Shown here: positions 16,921 to 27,500 of the stretch, piece after piece | Layout: every line of letters begins with the position of its first letter | Numbering within the stretch: the first letter of the stretch is position 1 | Assembly: GCF_039555535.1 (NCBI RefSeq) | Contig: NZ_CP154630.1 | Location: forward strand, 1,749,001 to 1,813,000 | Length of the DNA: 64,000 nt | Direction: 5' to 3' | Source: Stenotrophomonas maltophilia | Lineage (GTDB): Bacteria > Pseudomonadota > Gammaproteobacteria > Xanthomonadales > Xanthomonadaceae | Program-made: the position numbers and the translations under genes | Notes under the pieces: model-generated | Told to the model about the DNA's origin: nothing | Databases searched by the model: none | What the model saw: the letters and a program-made list of their open reading frames with translations, nothing else

Positions 16921-18195
16921 TCAGAGGCCGGCCCAGGCTTCCACTTCCTCGACGAAGTGGTGCACGTCCAGGTAGCGGTTGTAGAGCGGGGTAGGCGAGA
17001 TGCGGATCACGTCCGGCTCGCGCCAGTCGCCGAGCACGCCGATGCTGCGCAGGTGTTCAAACAGTGCGCGTCCGCGCTCGCGCCCACCGATCACGCGCAA
17101 TGACAGCTGGCAGCCGCGACGCTGCGGCTCGGCCGGAGTGATGATGTCGAGCACGCCGGACAGGCGTGCGCGTACAAGCGCTTCGAGCATGCCGGTCAGT
17201 GCCAGTGATTTGCCGCGCAGCGCGTCCATTCCGGCACGCTCGAACAGGTCCAGCGAGGCGCGCAGCGGCGCCAGGCCGAGAATCGGCGGATTGCTCAGCT
17301 GCCAGCCTTCGGCACCGATGGCGGGGGTGAACTGCGGTGCCATCTGGAAGCGGGTGGATTCCTCATGGCCCCACCAGCCGGCAAAGCGCGGCAGCGTGGT
17401 GTCGCGGTGATGGCGCTCGTGCACGAACGCGCCGGCCACCGCACCCGGGCCGCTGTTGAGGTATTTGTAGTGGCACCACACTGCGAAGTCGGGTGCGATG
17501 TCATGCAGGCGCAGCGGCAGGTTGCCCACCGAGTGCGCCAGGTCGAAGCCGATGCGCGCGCCCTGCAGGCGGGCAGCACGGGTGATGGCATCAAGGTCGA
17601 AGGCCTGGCCGGTGCGGTACTGCACGCCAGGCCACAGCACCAGCGCCAGGCGCTGGCCGTGTTCGGCGATGGCGCGCTCGATCGCAGTGAGCGAGATCGT
17701 TCCGTTGGCTTCGTCCGGCTGCACTTCCACCAGGCACTCGGCCGGGTCGAACCCATGGAAACGGATCTGCGCTTCCACCGCGTGGCGGTCGGTCGGGAAC
17801 GCACCGGCTTCCATCAGGATCACCGGGCGCTGCGCGGTCGGCCGGTAGAAGCTGACCATCATCAGGTGCAGGTTCACGCTCAGCGTGTTCATCGCCACCA
17901 CTTCGCTGGGCAGTGCACCGACCACGCGGGCCAGCTGCGCGCTCACCAGGCGGTGGTAGGACAGCCACTGGGTAGGACCGGTGAAGTGGCCTTCCACCGC
18001 CAGATCCCCCCACTGCTTCATCACTTCCTGCACCGCGGCCTGGGCGCCGCGCGGCTGCAGGCCCAGCGAGTTGCCGACGAAGTAGGTCTGCTCGCCGCCG
18101 CCATGGCGCGGAATCAGGAATTCGTTACGCAGCGGACGCAGCGGATCGGCGGCGTCCAGGGCAATGGCGTGGGTGCGGCTGAGCAGGTCGGACAT
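16921..18195 (-). CDS. kynU: Kynureninase
   Basis: PLP enzyme that cleaves 3-hydroxykynurenine (or kynurenine) to 3-hydroxyanthranilate (or anthranilate) and alanine. The product has 424 residues. Conserved blocks are FLIPRHGGGEQTYFVGNSLG, EVVAMNTLSVNLHLMM, GFDLAHSVGNLPL and the PLP-lysine segment WCHYKYLNSGPG. The neighbouring kmo and haaO imply that the hydroxylated substrate is the physiological one. A 160-base gap with a palindromic repeat pair separates it from haaO, so kynU may have its own promoter or be dampened relative to haaO. Confidence 0.95.
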   Translation of the reverse strand: MSDLLSRTHAIALDAADPLRPLRNEFLIPRHGGGEQTYFVGNSLGLQPRGAQAAVQEVMKQWGDLAVEGHFTGPTQWLSYHRLVSAQLARVVGALPSEVVAMNTLSVNLHLMMVSFYRPTAQRPVILMEAGAFPTDRHAVEAQIRFHGFDPAECLVEVQPDEANGTISLTAIERAIAEHGQRLALVLWPGVQYRTGQAFDLDAITRAARLQGARIGFDLAHSVGNLPLRLHDIAPDFAVWCHYKYLNSGPGAVAGAFVHERHHRDTTLPRFAGWWGHEESTRFQMAPQFTPAIGAEGWQLSNPPILGLAPLRASLDLFERAGMDALRGKSLALTGMLEALVRARLSGVLDIITPAEPQRRGCQLSLRVIGGRERGRALFEHLRSIGVLGDWREPDVIRISPTPLYNRYLDVHHFVEEVEAWAGL

Positions 18196-18283
18196 GGTCG
18201 GGCAACAGGCTGCAACGGGGCTGCCAGTGTAGCGCCTGGGATGGTGGGACCGACGCCCGGAATGCCTGCGTGCCGCTCTTGCT

Positions 18284-18343
18284 GTAGAGCCGAGCCCGTG
18301 CTCGGCTTCGGTGCCCGGCGGCCGAGCATGGGCTCGGCTCTAC
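18284..18343. repeat. Bipartite SMAG element between haaO and kynU
   Basis: Two GTAGAGCCGAGC-type palindromes face each other: 18284-18307 forward and 18321-18343 reverse. Together they can fold into one long hairpin within the minus-strand transcript between haaO and kynU. Confidence 0.85.
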
Positions 18344-18355
18344 AGGGGCAGGTGC

Positions 18356-18877
18356 TCAGCCCGCTGCAGGCGCCGGCAGCGGATCCACGTGCCCGCACTG
18401 GCTGCAGGTACGCAGCTCCAGGCTGTCGTGGTAACGCGCGAACACCTTCGGCAGGTCGGTTTCGATGTTCTGCAGCGTGAAGAACTCTTCGTGCAGCTTG
18501 TGGTTGCAGCGCTCGCAGTGCCAGATCACGCCGTCCATCTCATGCGGCAGGCGCTTGCGTTCGACCACCAGGCCGACCCCGCCGGGCGGGCGCCGCGGCG
18601 AGTGCGGCACCTTGGCCGGCAGCAGGAAGATCTCGCCGGCGCGGATCGGAATGTCGCGCACCGCGCCGTCTTCCTGGACCTTCAGCACCATCTCGCCCTC
18701 AAGCTGGTAGAACCACTCCGGGCCTTCGTCGTAGTGGTAGTCGGTGCGCGAGTTCGGCCCGCCCACCACCATCACGATGAAGTCGCCGTTGTCGATCATC
18801 TTGTTGCCCACCGGCGGCTTCAGCAGGTGGCGATGTTCTTCGATCCAGGCGTGCAGGTTGATCGGCGAGGCGAGCAT
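18356..18877 (-). CDS. haaO: 3-hydroxyanthranilate 3,4-dioxygenase
   Basis: Fe(II) cupin dioxygenase opening 3-hydroxyanthranilate to the precursor of quinolinate. The product has 173 residues. The metal ligands fall at the family spacing: H48 and E54 in [18 protein letters not shown] and H92 in PAKVPHSP. The C-terminus has the rubredoxin-like second metal site, Cys121-x2-Cys124 (CERC) and Cys158-x2-Cys161 (CSQC), found in bacterial HAAO. It lies upstream of kynU and kmo on the same strand, with the carbonic anhydrase gene 20 bases before it. Confidence 0.96.
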   Translation of the reverse strand: MLASPINLHAWIEEHRHLLKPPVGNKMIDNGDFIVMVVGGPNSRTDYHYDEGPEWFYQLEGEMVLKVQEDGAVRDIPIRAGEIFLLPAKVPHSPRRPPGGVGLVVERKRLPHEMDGVIWHCERCNHKLHEEFFTLQNIETDLPKVFARYHDSLELRTCSQCGHVDPLPAPAAG

Positions 18878-18897
18878 GGTCGTGGTCCGTAGGGAGG

Positions 18898-19560
18898 TCA
18901 GTCGCGCCGGCCCTGGCGCGGAACATAGGACAGCGCCTTTTCATAGGCCGGCTTCAGCTCTTCCGGCGCACCGACGTCGATGCCCATTTCGCTCACGCGG
19001 CCGTTCTTCAGGCTGTAGACCCAGCCGTGCACCATCAGCTTCTGGCCGCGCGCCCAGGCGTCCTCGACGATGGTCGAACGGCACAGGTTGGCGACCTGCT
19101 CGATCACGTTCAGTTCGCACAGGCGCGCGTGCTTCAGCTCGTCATCCTCGATCGCATCGAGGATGCCCTGGTGCTTCTGCACGACATCGCCGACATGGCG
19201 CAGCCAGTTGTCGGCCAGGCCGACGCGGGTGTTGTGCAGGCAGGCATGCACGCCGCCGCATCCGTAGTGGCCGACGATCAGGATGTGCTTCACCTTCAGC
19301 TGGTCCACTGCGTACTGCACCACGCTCAGGCAGTTCAGGTCGCTGTGTGCCACCACGTTGGCGACGTTGCGATGCACGAAGACTTCGCCCGGGGCCATGC
19401 CGATGATCTGGTTGGCAGGTACGCGCGAGTCTGAGCAGCCGATCCACAGGTACTCCGGATGCTGCTGCTTGGACAGCTGCTGGAAGAAGTCAGGGTCTTC
19501 CTTGGCGATGCGATCGGCCCAGTCGCGGTTGTTCTGCAGCAGGCGGTGGATGTCTTTCAT
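18898..19560 (-). CDS. can: Beta-class carbonic anhydrase
   Basis: Cytoplasmic Zn enzyme interconverting CO2 and bicarbonate. The product has 220 residues, the same length as E. coli Can. Zinc and active-site residues are C42, D44 and R46 in [11 protein letters not shown], and H98 and C101 in [11 protein letters not shown]. It starts [15 protein letters not shown], like Can. It ends 20 bases before haaO, so the two may share a transcript, although they have no known metabolic link. Confidence 0.95.
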   Translation of the reverse strand: MKDIHRLLQNNRDWADRIAKEDPDFFQQLSKQQHPEYLWIGCSDSRVPANQIIGMAPGEVFVHRNVANVVAHSDLNCLSVVQYAVDQLKVKHILIVGHYGCGGVHACLHNTRVGLADNWLRHVGDVVQKHQGILDAIEDDELKHARLCELNVIEQVANLCRSTIVEDAWARGQKLMVHGWVYSLKNGRVSEMGIDVGAPEELKPAYEKALSYVPRQGRRD

Positions 19561-19634
19561 GTGCGGTATCCCTGGCGTCGGGTGGGGGCAAGGCGCGGCC
19601 GTTCTGATCGCGCTTTCGCGGGAATCTGAGGTGA

Positions 19635-20273
19635 TCAGCCGTCGGTAGCGGCCTGTTCACGGTGCCAGCGCATCCACTGCGCCAGCTCATGGGAAGAAGG
19701 GGTGCCCAGTGCGTCCAGCGCGGTGATCACCGCCTGCTGGTTGGCGTCGGGATGGTTCTGGCTGAGTTTCAGCTTCAGCTGCACCTGTTCAACCTGGAAG
19801 CGGAAGCCGACGATGGCGCGGAGCTCCGGGCCATGCTCGGCGCGCGTGGCATCGAACTGCCACGCCTGCCCGACACTGGCTTCGAAACGGTCGCTGATCG
19901 CGCCGACCAGTCCGGCCAGCGCATCGGTGTCGTCGAAGGTCTGCAGCTGGCCACGCAGCTCGGCGGCGGCGTAGTTCCAGGTCGGCACCCGCGCGGCAGG
20001 CTCCTTGTCCGGATACCAGCTGGCCGAGACGTAGCCATGCGGGCCGTCGACCAGCACCTTGGCCGCACCGTTGTGGCGCGACTGCGGGTTGGCGCGGGCC
20101 CAGTGGCCGCGCAGCTCGATCTGCTGTCCGTCACGGTGGTACAGCACCGGCATCCGGGTCAGTTCCGGCAGGCCGTCGCTGCCGGTCGTGAGCACGGTGA
20201 CGAACGGGTCACGCGCCAGCAGGCGGTCCAGCCAGAGCAGGTCGGTCTCGGCGAAGGCGCGCGGGGTGAACAT
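19635..20273 (-). CDS. PaiB-like FMN-binding protein
   Basis: The 212-residue protein is of the PaiB / FMN-binding split-barrel family (negative transcriptional regulator family). It begins MFTPRAFAETDLLWLDRLLA; characteristic blocks are GLPELTRMPVLY, HWARANPQSRHNG, YVSASWYPDKE and VPTWNYAAAELRG. Family members bind flavin; the B. subtilis PaiB member influences sporulation and protease genes, but the role in gamma-proteobacteria is unclear. The gene after it on the transcript is can, 74 bases away; the small hypothetical gene upstream ends 7 bases before its start, so they are probably one transcript. Confidence 0.85.
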   Translation of the reverse strand: MFTPRAFAETDLLWLDRLLARDPFVTVLTTGSDGLPELTRMPVLYHRDGQQIELRGHWARANPQSRHNGAAKVLVDGPHGYVSASWYPDKEPAARVPTWNYAAAELRGQLQTFDDTDALAGLVGAISDRFEASVGQAWQFDATRAEHGPELRAIVGFRFQVEQVQLKLKLSQNHPDANQQAVITALDALGTPSSHELAQWMRWHREQAATDG

Positions 20274-20280
20274 GCTGAGG

Positions 20281-20595
20281 TCAGGCGCGCCCGCCCAGCG
20301 ACTGGATCATGCGGCCACGCAGGCCCTCGTCGCTGTCGGCCTGCGGCGGCTGCACTTCGTGCAGGCTGAACCCTCGCACTAGCGCATCTTCCTCGTCCAG
20401 GCCGTCGTACTCGACGAATTCGGCGTCGAACAGCTGCGAACGCGCGGTGTCCTCGCTGTCATAGCTCAGCGTGTTGCCATCGCTGTCGAGCACTTCGGCG
20501 GTGCCGGCAGGGCGAACGCGCAGGCGCGCCCAGATCAAGGTGTTGCCGAGGCTGGCCAGCCACCAGCTGTCGCGCGAGGCGGTGATGTCATTCAT
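20281..20595 (-). CDS. Small conserved hypothetical protein
   Basis: The 104-residue, acidic, soluble protein has no signal or membrane segment. It starts MNDITASRDSWWLASLGNTL. Its middle part is rich in Asp/Glu (DSDGNTLSYDSEDTA, EYDGLDEEDA). I do not recognise the family. It sits between a small membrane protein (7-base gap) and the PaiB-like gene (7-base gap), which supports a real, co-transcribed gene. Confidence 0.65.
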   Translation of the reverse strand: MNDITASRDSWWLASLGNTLIWARLRVRPAGTAEVLDSDGNTLSYDSEDTARSQLFDAEFVEYDGLDEEDALVRGFSLHEVQPPQADSDEGLRGRMIQSLGGRA

Positions 20596-20602
20596 GAGCG
20601 TA

Positions 20603-20902
20603 TTACCAGAGCGAGGCCAGCCAGAGCAGGGCAGCCATGCCCAGTCCGGCCAGCAGGGTCAGCAGCGATACCCAGGCCGGTGTCGCCAGCCCGGACAAGG
20701 AGCGGTCCGGTTGCTGCCGATAGTCGCGTCGCAGCAGCCAGGCCAGGGCATCGGGCTTGAGGAAGGCGCCGCTGCCGAAGCGCGCGGCGAGCGCCGGATG
20801 GCGGTCGCGCACGTGCACCAGGGTCAGCGGCCAGAAGATCACGAAGGCACTGAACCCGGCCACTGCGACGCCGACGAAACAGAGGGCGAAGAACAGGGTC
20901 AT
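20603..20902 (-). CDS. Small membrane protein of unknown function
   Basis: The 99-residue protein has an N-terminal helix (about residues 2-28, LFFALCFVGVAVAGFSAFVIFW) and a C-terminal helix (about 76-98, WVSLLTLLAGLGMAALLWLASLW), joined by a basic loop with RDRHPALAARFGSGAFLKPD. It is likely an inner-membrane protein with both termini on the same side. It lies 30 bases after asnS on the same strand and is followed at once by the 104-residue gene. A GGAGG sequence lies about 12 bases before the ATG. No function can be assigned. Confidence 0.7.
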   Translation of the reverse strand: MTLFFALCFVGVAVAGFSAFVIFWPLTLVHVRDRHPALAARFGSGAFLKPDALAWLLRRDYRQQPDRSLSGLATPAWVSLLTLLAGLGMAALLWLASLW

Positions 20903-20932
20903 GGGGGAAGTACCTCCGTGGTCGTATGGGAC

Positions 20933-22327
<1,395 letters not shown>

Positions 22328-22424
22328 GACTTGAATCCTCTGCTGATCGACTCGATCTGTGAACACGGGAGTTTACCGGTTGCAGTGTTCCGCTTGCGAG
22401 GCATTTTTCATGGCAACGGCTCCT

Positions 22425-22430
22425 TATAAT
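22425..22430 (+). promoter_or_regulatory. -10 element before the IscA-like gene
   Basis: A perfect TATAAT lies 26 bases before the ATG at 22456. I see no matching -35 at 16-18 bases, only a T-rich patch at about 22404-22409. Confidence 0.5.
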
Positions 22431-22455
22431 GTCCCCGTACCTCTGGAGTAGCCTC

Positions 22456-22794
22456 ATGGCTGTCAGCCTGACCCCCATTGCCTTCGAGCGCGTGCAGCGC
22501 TTCGTCGCCCAGACCCCCGGCGCGCTGGGCCTGCGTTTCGGCGTGACCAAGACCGGCTGTTCCGGCTGGGGCCACGTGACCGACCTGGCCCGCGATGAGC
22601 GCGAGGGCGATACCGTGTTCGAGCAGGACGGCGTGAAGATCTATGTCGACGCCAAGAGCCTGGCGCTGGTGGACGGCACCGTGATCGACTTCGGCAAGCA
22701 TGGCCTGAGCGAGACGTTCACGTTCAGCAACCCCAATGCCACCGCCGAGTGTGGCTGCGGCGAGAGCTTCACCACCGACGCCGACAAGGCCTGA
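22456..22794 (+). CDS. A-type iron-sulfur cluster carrier (IscA-like)
   Basis: Scaffold or carrier that delivers Fe-S clusters to apo-proteins. The product has 112 residues. The three ligand cysteines are in place: C35 in TGCSGWGH, and C99 and C101 in ECGCGESF. The body resembles IscA (KIYVDAKSLALVDGTVIDF). The ATG at 22456 follows CTGGAG; the frame opens nine codons earlier without homology. It stands alone with no isc or suf genes nearby, so whether it plays the IscA, SufA or ErpA role cannot be told. The six residues after the CGCG motif region (TTDADKA) form a slightly longer tail than usual. Confidence 0.88.
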   Translation: MAVSLTPIAFERVQRFVAQTPGALGLRFGVTKTGCSGWGHVTDLARDEREGDTVFEQDGVKIYVDAKSLALVDGTVIDFGKHGLSETFTFSNPNATAECGCGESFTTDADKA

Positions 22795-22832
22795 CGGCCG
22801 GCCGCCGGGCATGGCCCTGCGCTGCCCGCCTG

Positions 22833-22856
22833 GTGGGTGCCGACCTTGATCGGCAC
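22833..22856 (+). repeat. SMAG-type palindrome (GTGG head)
   Basis: GTGG is followed by GTGCCGACCTTGATCGGCAC. It lies between the IscA-like gene and the rpsF promoter and may act as a terminator stem for the former. Confidence 0.7.
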
Positions 22857-22897
22857 CGGGGCAGGGCACCCCGGTTCAGCATGTCGGGTACCCCCGG

Positions 22898-22926
22898 TTG
22901 CCCATCCTCCCCATCTGCGCCATAAT
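22898..22926 (+). promoter_or_regulatory. Promoter of the rpsF-rpsR-rplI operon
   Basis: TTGCCC (22898-22903) and CATAAT (22921-22926) are separated by exactly 17 bases. The leader to the rpsF ATG would be about 95 bases. Confidence 0.7.
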
Positions 22927-22959
22927 GCGCGGCTTCCTGCCTACCCGGCGGGAACCCTT

Positions 22960-22988
22960 GCCCCACCGCGGTCTCAACGGCGGGGGGC
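22960..22988 (+). promoter_or_regulatory. Structured rpsF leader, candidate S6:S18 autoregulatory site
   Basis: In the untranslated leader GCCCCACCGC (22960-22969) can pair with the G-rich CGGCGGGGGGC (22978-22988), leaving a CCG-containing internal loop. In many bacteria an S6:S18 complex binds a leader hairpin with a bulged CCG just upstream of rpsF. The match here is by eye only. Confidence 0.4.
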
Positions 22989-23026
22989 TGTCCGGCCGCA
23001 AGGCCACATCCGAAAGGTAGAAAAAC

Positions 23027-23464
23027 ATGAGTCGTCATTACGAAATCGTGTTCATGGTCCACCCGGACCAGAGCGAGCAGGTCCCGGCCATGATCGAGCG
23101 CTACAAGTCGCTGGTCGAGAACGGCAACGGCACCATCCACCGTCTGGAAGACTGGGGCCGCCGCCAGCTGGCGTACCCGATCCAGAACCTGGTGAAGGCC
23201 CACTACGTGCTGATGAACATCGAAGCCGACCAGGCCGTTCTGAACGAACTGACCGAGAGCTTCCGCTTCAACGACGCCGTGCTGCGCAACCTGGTCATCA
23301 AGCGTGACGAGGCTGACACCGAGCAGTCGCTGATCATGAAGAGCAAGGACGAGAAGGGTGACAAGCCGGAGCGCGGTGAGCGCCGTCGTCGTGACGACGA
23401 AGAAGGCGAGTCCAACAACACCGCTGACAACGAAGCCGGCGACGACGCCGCTTCCGCCGCCTAA
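23027..23464 (+). CDS. rpsF: 30S ribosomal protein S6
   Basis: Ribosomal protein of the 30S platform that pairs with S18. The product has 145 residues. The core is [35 protein letters not shown] and [12 protein letters not shown]. The C-terminal 45 residues are a highly charged Lys/Arg then Asp/Glu extension ([20 protein letters not shown]), as in other gamma-proteobacteria where S6 can be post-translationally glutamylated. GAAAGG lies before the ATG. rpsR follows after 11 bases. Confidence 0.97.
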   Translation: MSRHYEIVFMVHPDQSEQVPAMIERYKSLVENGNGTIHRLEDWGRRQLAYPIQNLVKAHYVLMNIEADQAVLNELTESFRFNDAVLRNLVIKRDEADTEQSLIMKSKDEKGDKPERGERRRRDDEEGESNNTADNEAGDDAASAA

Positions 23465-23475
23465 GGAGCCTTCCC

Positions 23476-23706
23476 ATGTCCAAGTTCTTCCGTCGCCGCA
23501 AGTTCTGCAAGTTCACGGCTGAAGGTGTGAAGGAGATCGACTACAAGGATCTCAACACCCTGCGCCAGTACCTGACCGAGAACGGCAAGATCGTGCCGAG
23601 CCGCGTCACCGGTACCAAGTCGAAGTACCAGCGCCAGCTGGCGACCGCCGTCAAGCGCGCTCGCTTCCTGGCCCTGATCCCGTACACCGACAACCACGAC
23701 GTCTGA
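23476..23706 (+). CDS. rpsR: 30S ribosomal protein S18
   Basis: Small-subunit protein that binds as a dimer with S6. The 76-residue product has the family signature: [40 protein letters not shown] and [24 protein letters not shown] precedes its ATG. It is the second gene of the rpsF operon. Confidence 0.97.
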   Translation: MSKFFRRRKFCKFTAEGVKEIDYKDLNTLRQYLTENGKIVPSRVTGTKSKYQRQLATAVKRARFLALIPYTDNHDV

Positions 23707-23714
23707 TGCCCGGC

Positions 23715-23735
23715 GGGGCGGCCCGGTGCCGCCCC
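23715..23735 (+). promoter_or_regulatory. Hairpin between rpsR and rplI
   Basis: GGGGCGGC (23715-23722) and GCCGCCCC (23728-23735) form an 8-bp GC stem with a five-base loop and no U-tract. It sits in the 105-base gap before rplI. It could be a partial attenuator or an RNA-processing site. Confidence 0.4.
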
Positions 23736-23811
23736 CGCTGTGCCAGCTATTCGGACAGCCTTTGTTGCGGGGCATCGCCTCGCTAACGAATAACTCATCT
23801 GGAGCAATACC

Positions 23812-24261
23812 ATGCAGCTGATCCTCCTGCAGAAAGTCACCAACCTCGGCAACCTGGGCGACCTGGTCGACGTGAAGCCGGGCTACGGCCGTAACTTCCT
23901 CGTGCCGCAGGGCAAGGCCGTGCCGGCCACCGAGAGCAACAAGGCCGAGTTCGAAGCCAAGCGCGCCGAGTACGAGGCCAAGGCCCAGGCCATCCACGCC
24001 GAAGCTGACGCCCGCAAGGCCAAGCTGGACGGCGCGAGCGTGACCATCCCGGCCAACGCTTCGACCGAAGGCAAGCTGTACGGCTCGGTCGGCGCCCGCG
24101 AAATCGCCGATGCCTTCACCGCTGCCGGCCTGCCGGTCAGCAAGAGCGAAGTCATCCTGGGCGAAGGCGCCTTCCGCAACATCGGCGAGTACGACGTGCT
24201 GATCCACCTGCACGCCGACGTCGAGACCACCGTCAAGGTTGTCGTCGTCGCCGAAGCCTGA
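23812..24261 (+). CDS. rplI: 50S ribosomal protein L9
   Basis: Large-subunit protein with two domains joined by a long helix. The product has 149 residues. The N-domain is [20 protein letters not shown] with [15 protein letters not shown]; the Ala/Lys/Glu-rich connecting helix covers about residues 43-75; the C-domain includes [16 protein letters not shown] and [20 protein letters not shown] lies eight bases before the ATG. It is the third gene of the rpsF operon and is followed by a terminator. Confidence 0.97.
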   Translation: MQLILLQKVTNLGNLGDLVDVKPGYGRNFLVPQGKAVPATESNKAEFEAKRAEYEAKAQAIHAEADARKAKLDGASVTIPANASTEGKLYGSVGAREIADAFTAAGLPVSKSEVILGEGAFRNIGEYDVLIHLHADVETTVKVVVVAEA

Positions 24262-24292
24262 TCCCACGCCGCAAGGCCTGGCATCACCGCAG

Positions 24293-24320
24293 AACGGGCG
24301 CCCGCAAGGGTGCCCGTTTT
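24293..24320 (+). terminator. Terminator of the ribosomal operon
   Basis: AACGGGCGCCC (24293-24303) pairs with GGGTGCCCGTT (24308-24318), with one G-U pair and a GCAA loop, followed by TTGTTTTA. Confidence 0.9.
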
Positions 24321-24395
24321 GTTTTATGGCTCCCGCTCCAGGGTGTCGAGGCCGGCCGGGCCGACGGGGCAGGGCCGGACAATGTTCCACGCCCA

Positions 24396-24424
24396 TTCGT
24401 AGAACACGGCCACATCGGTATACT
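24396..24424 (+). promoter_or_regulatory. Candidate smc promoter
   Basis: TATACT at 24419-24424 has a weak TTCGTA at 24396-24401, 17 bases upstream. The leader to the smc ATG would be about 90 bases. Confidence 0.4.
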
Positions 24425-24521
24425 CAGGGCGTCACACCCGTTCCACGGTCATCGATCCCAACAGGATCAATGACTTGGAGGGTAAACGCAGGCCGCTTGC
24501 CGGCCCCAGTCCGGAACCCCT

Positions 24522-27500
24522 ATGCGTCTTTCCACGATCAAGCTGTCCGGCTTCAAGTCGTTCGTCGATCCGACCACCCTGCACCTGCCGACCAACATGA
24601 CCGGCGTGGTGGGGCCCAATGGCTGCGGCAAGTCGAACATCATCGACGCCGTGCGCTGGGTCATGGGCGAGAGTTCGGCCAGCCGCCTGCGCGGCGACTC
24701 GCTGACCGACGTGATCTTCTCCGGTTCCAACGCCCGCAAGCCGGTCTCGCAGGCCACCGTCGAGCTGATCTTCGACAACTCCGACCACACGATCTCGGGC
24801 GAGTACGCCTCGTTCAACGAAATCTCGGTCAAGCGCACGGTCAGCCGCGACGGCACCAGCAATTACTACCTCAACGGCACCAAGTGCCGCCGCCGTGACA
24901 TCACCGACCTGTTCCTCGGCACCGGCCTGGGGCCGCGCAGTTACTCGATCATCGAGCAGGGCATGATCAGCCAGATCATCGAGGCGCGCCCGGAAGACCT
25001 GCGCGTGTACCTGGAAGAGGCGGCCGGCATCTCCAAGTACAAGGAGCGCCGCAAGGAAACCGAGACCCGCATCCGCCACACCCGCGAAAACCTGGACCGC
25101 CTGGGTGATCTGCGTGATGAGATCAGCAAGCAGCTCGAGCATCTCAAGCGCCAGGCCAAGCAGGCCGAGCAGTACCAGGCGCTGCAGGAAGAGCGCCGGG
25201 TCAAGGATGCCGAGTGGAAGGCACTGGAATTCCGTGGCCTCGACGGGCGGCTGTCGAAGCTGCGCGAAGGCCTGTCGCAGGAAGAAACCAGGCTGCAGCA
25301 GCTGATCGCCGACCAGCGTGACGCCGAGGCCCGCATCGAGACCTCGCGCGTGCGCCGCGAAGAGGCGGCCGATGCGCTGAACACCGCGCAGGCCGCGGTC
25401 TACCAGGTCGGCAGCACGCTGGCCCGCCTGGAGCAGCAGATCCAGCACCAGCGCGAGTTGTCGCAGCGCCTGCACAAGGCACGCGATGAAACCCAGCAGG
25501 CCCTGGCCGAGCTGGGGCAGCACATCAGTGGCGACGAGGCCAAGCTGATGGTGCTGCGTGAGGCGGTCGAGGCCGCCACCCCGCAGCTGGAAGAACTGCA
25601 GGAAGAAAACGAGATCAAGCAGGAAAGCCTGCGTGAGGCGGAAGACCGGCTGGCCAGCTGGCAGCAGCGCTGGGAACAGCACAGCTCGCAGAGTTCGGAA
25701 GCCTCGCGCGCCGGCGATGTCGAACGCACGCGCGTGGACTACCTGGACAAGCAGATCCTCGATGCCGACCGGCGTCGTGAAGCCCTGGCCGCCGAGCGCG
25801 CCGGGCTGGACGTGGACGCGCTGGAAGAAGCCTTCGAGCAGCTGCACCTGCAGCACGACACGCAGAAAACCGCGCTGGATGAGCTGAGCGAAGACGTCGA
25901 GCTGCGCAAGCAGGGCGTGACCGCCGTGCAGGAGCAGCAGCGCAAGGGCCAGAGCGAACTGGCGGAACTGCGCAAGCAGGTCAACGGCCTGCGTGGCCGC
26001 CTGGCCTCGCTGGAAACCCTGCAACAGGCCGCACTGGGCCAGGAGCAGGGCGCGGCTGTGGCCTGGCTGAAGGCGCGTGGGCTGGATTCGGCGGCGCGTG
26101 TCGGCGAACGCCTGAACGTTGATGCCGGCTGGGAAAACGCGGTGGAAAGCGCGCTCGGCCAATTGATCGAAGGCGTGCTGGTGGATGACCCGGCCAGCCT
26201 GGTCGACGCGCTGGGCGAACTGGGCGATGGCCACATCGCGCTGGTTGCCAACGCCGGTGCCGACTTCAAGGCTGCACCGACCTCGCTGGCTGCACGCGTG
26301 CGTGGTCCAGCAGCGATCCGTCGCCTGCTGGCGCACCTGCACGGTGCCAAGGATCTGGCCGAAGCCAAGGCGCTGCAGGCCAGCCTGCCGGAAGGCGATT
26401 CGATCATCACCCAGGGCGGTGAGCGCCTGGGCGAGGGCTGGCTGCGCGTGTCGCGTTCCGGCGCGGCCCAGCAGGGCGCGCTGCTGCGCGAACGCGAGAT
26501 CAATGAGCTGCGCGAGCAGATCGAGCAGCTTCAGGACCGCGAAGCCGAGCTGGAAGAACAGCTGGCAGGCTTCCGCGAGCAGTTGCAGGCCGCCGAACAG
26601 CAGCGCGAAGACGCGCAGCGTGCGCTGTACCAGGCCCATCGTGCGGTATCCGAACTGGCAGGCCAGCTGCAGGGCCAGCAGGGCAAGGTGGAAGCCGCAC
26701 GCACGCGCATCGATCGCATCGAAGGTGAGCTGAAGCAGTTGCAGGAAACGCTGGAGGCCAACAACGAACAGGCGCGTGAAGCGCGTTCGCGATTGGAGAA
26801 CGCGGTCAGCAGCATGGGCGACCTGGAATCGACCCGGCAGCGACTCGAGGGCGAGCGCCGCCAGCTGACCGAGGCCCGCGACCTTGCCCGCGACGCCGCA
26901 CGTGCGGTGCGCGAGCGTTCGCACTCGCTGGCGCTGACCCTGGAATCGCAGCGGGCGCAGCTGGCTTCGTTGAGCCAGGCACTGGAGCGCATGGGCACCC
27001 AGCGCGGGCAGCTGGATTCGCGCCTGGGCGAGCTGCATTCGCAGCTGGACGAGGGTGATTCGCCGGTCGAATCTCTGCAGGCCGAGCATCAGAACGCGCT
27101 GGAAGAGCGCGTGCGCGCCGATCGCGTGCTGACCGAGGCGCGCACGCTGCTGGACGGCATCGACGCCGAGCTGCGCAATTACGAACAGACCCGCCACCAG
27201 CGCGACGAACAGGCATTGGCCCAGCGTGAGCGCATCTCGCAGCGCAAGCTGGATCAGCAAGCGCTGGTGCTCAGCGCGGACACCCTGCAGGGTGCGGTGG
27301 AGAAGGCCGGTTTCGTACTGCAGGACGTGCTCAATGCGCTGCCCGAAGATGCTCGCTTGGGCGACTGGGAGCAGGCCGTGCACCAGATCGATGGCCGCAT
27401 GCGCCGGCTGGAGCCGGTCAATCTGGCGGCCATCCACGAGTACGGTGAGGCGTCGCAGCGCTCGGACTACCTGGATTCGCAGCACACCGACCTGACCACC

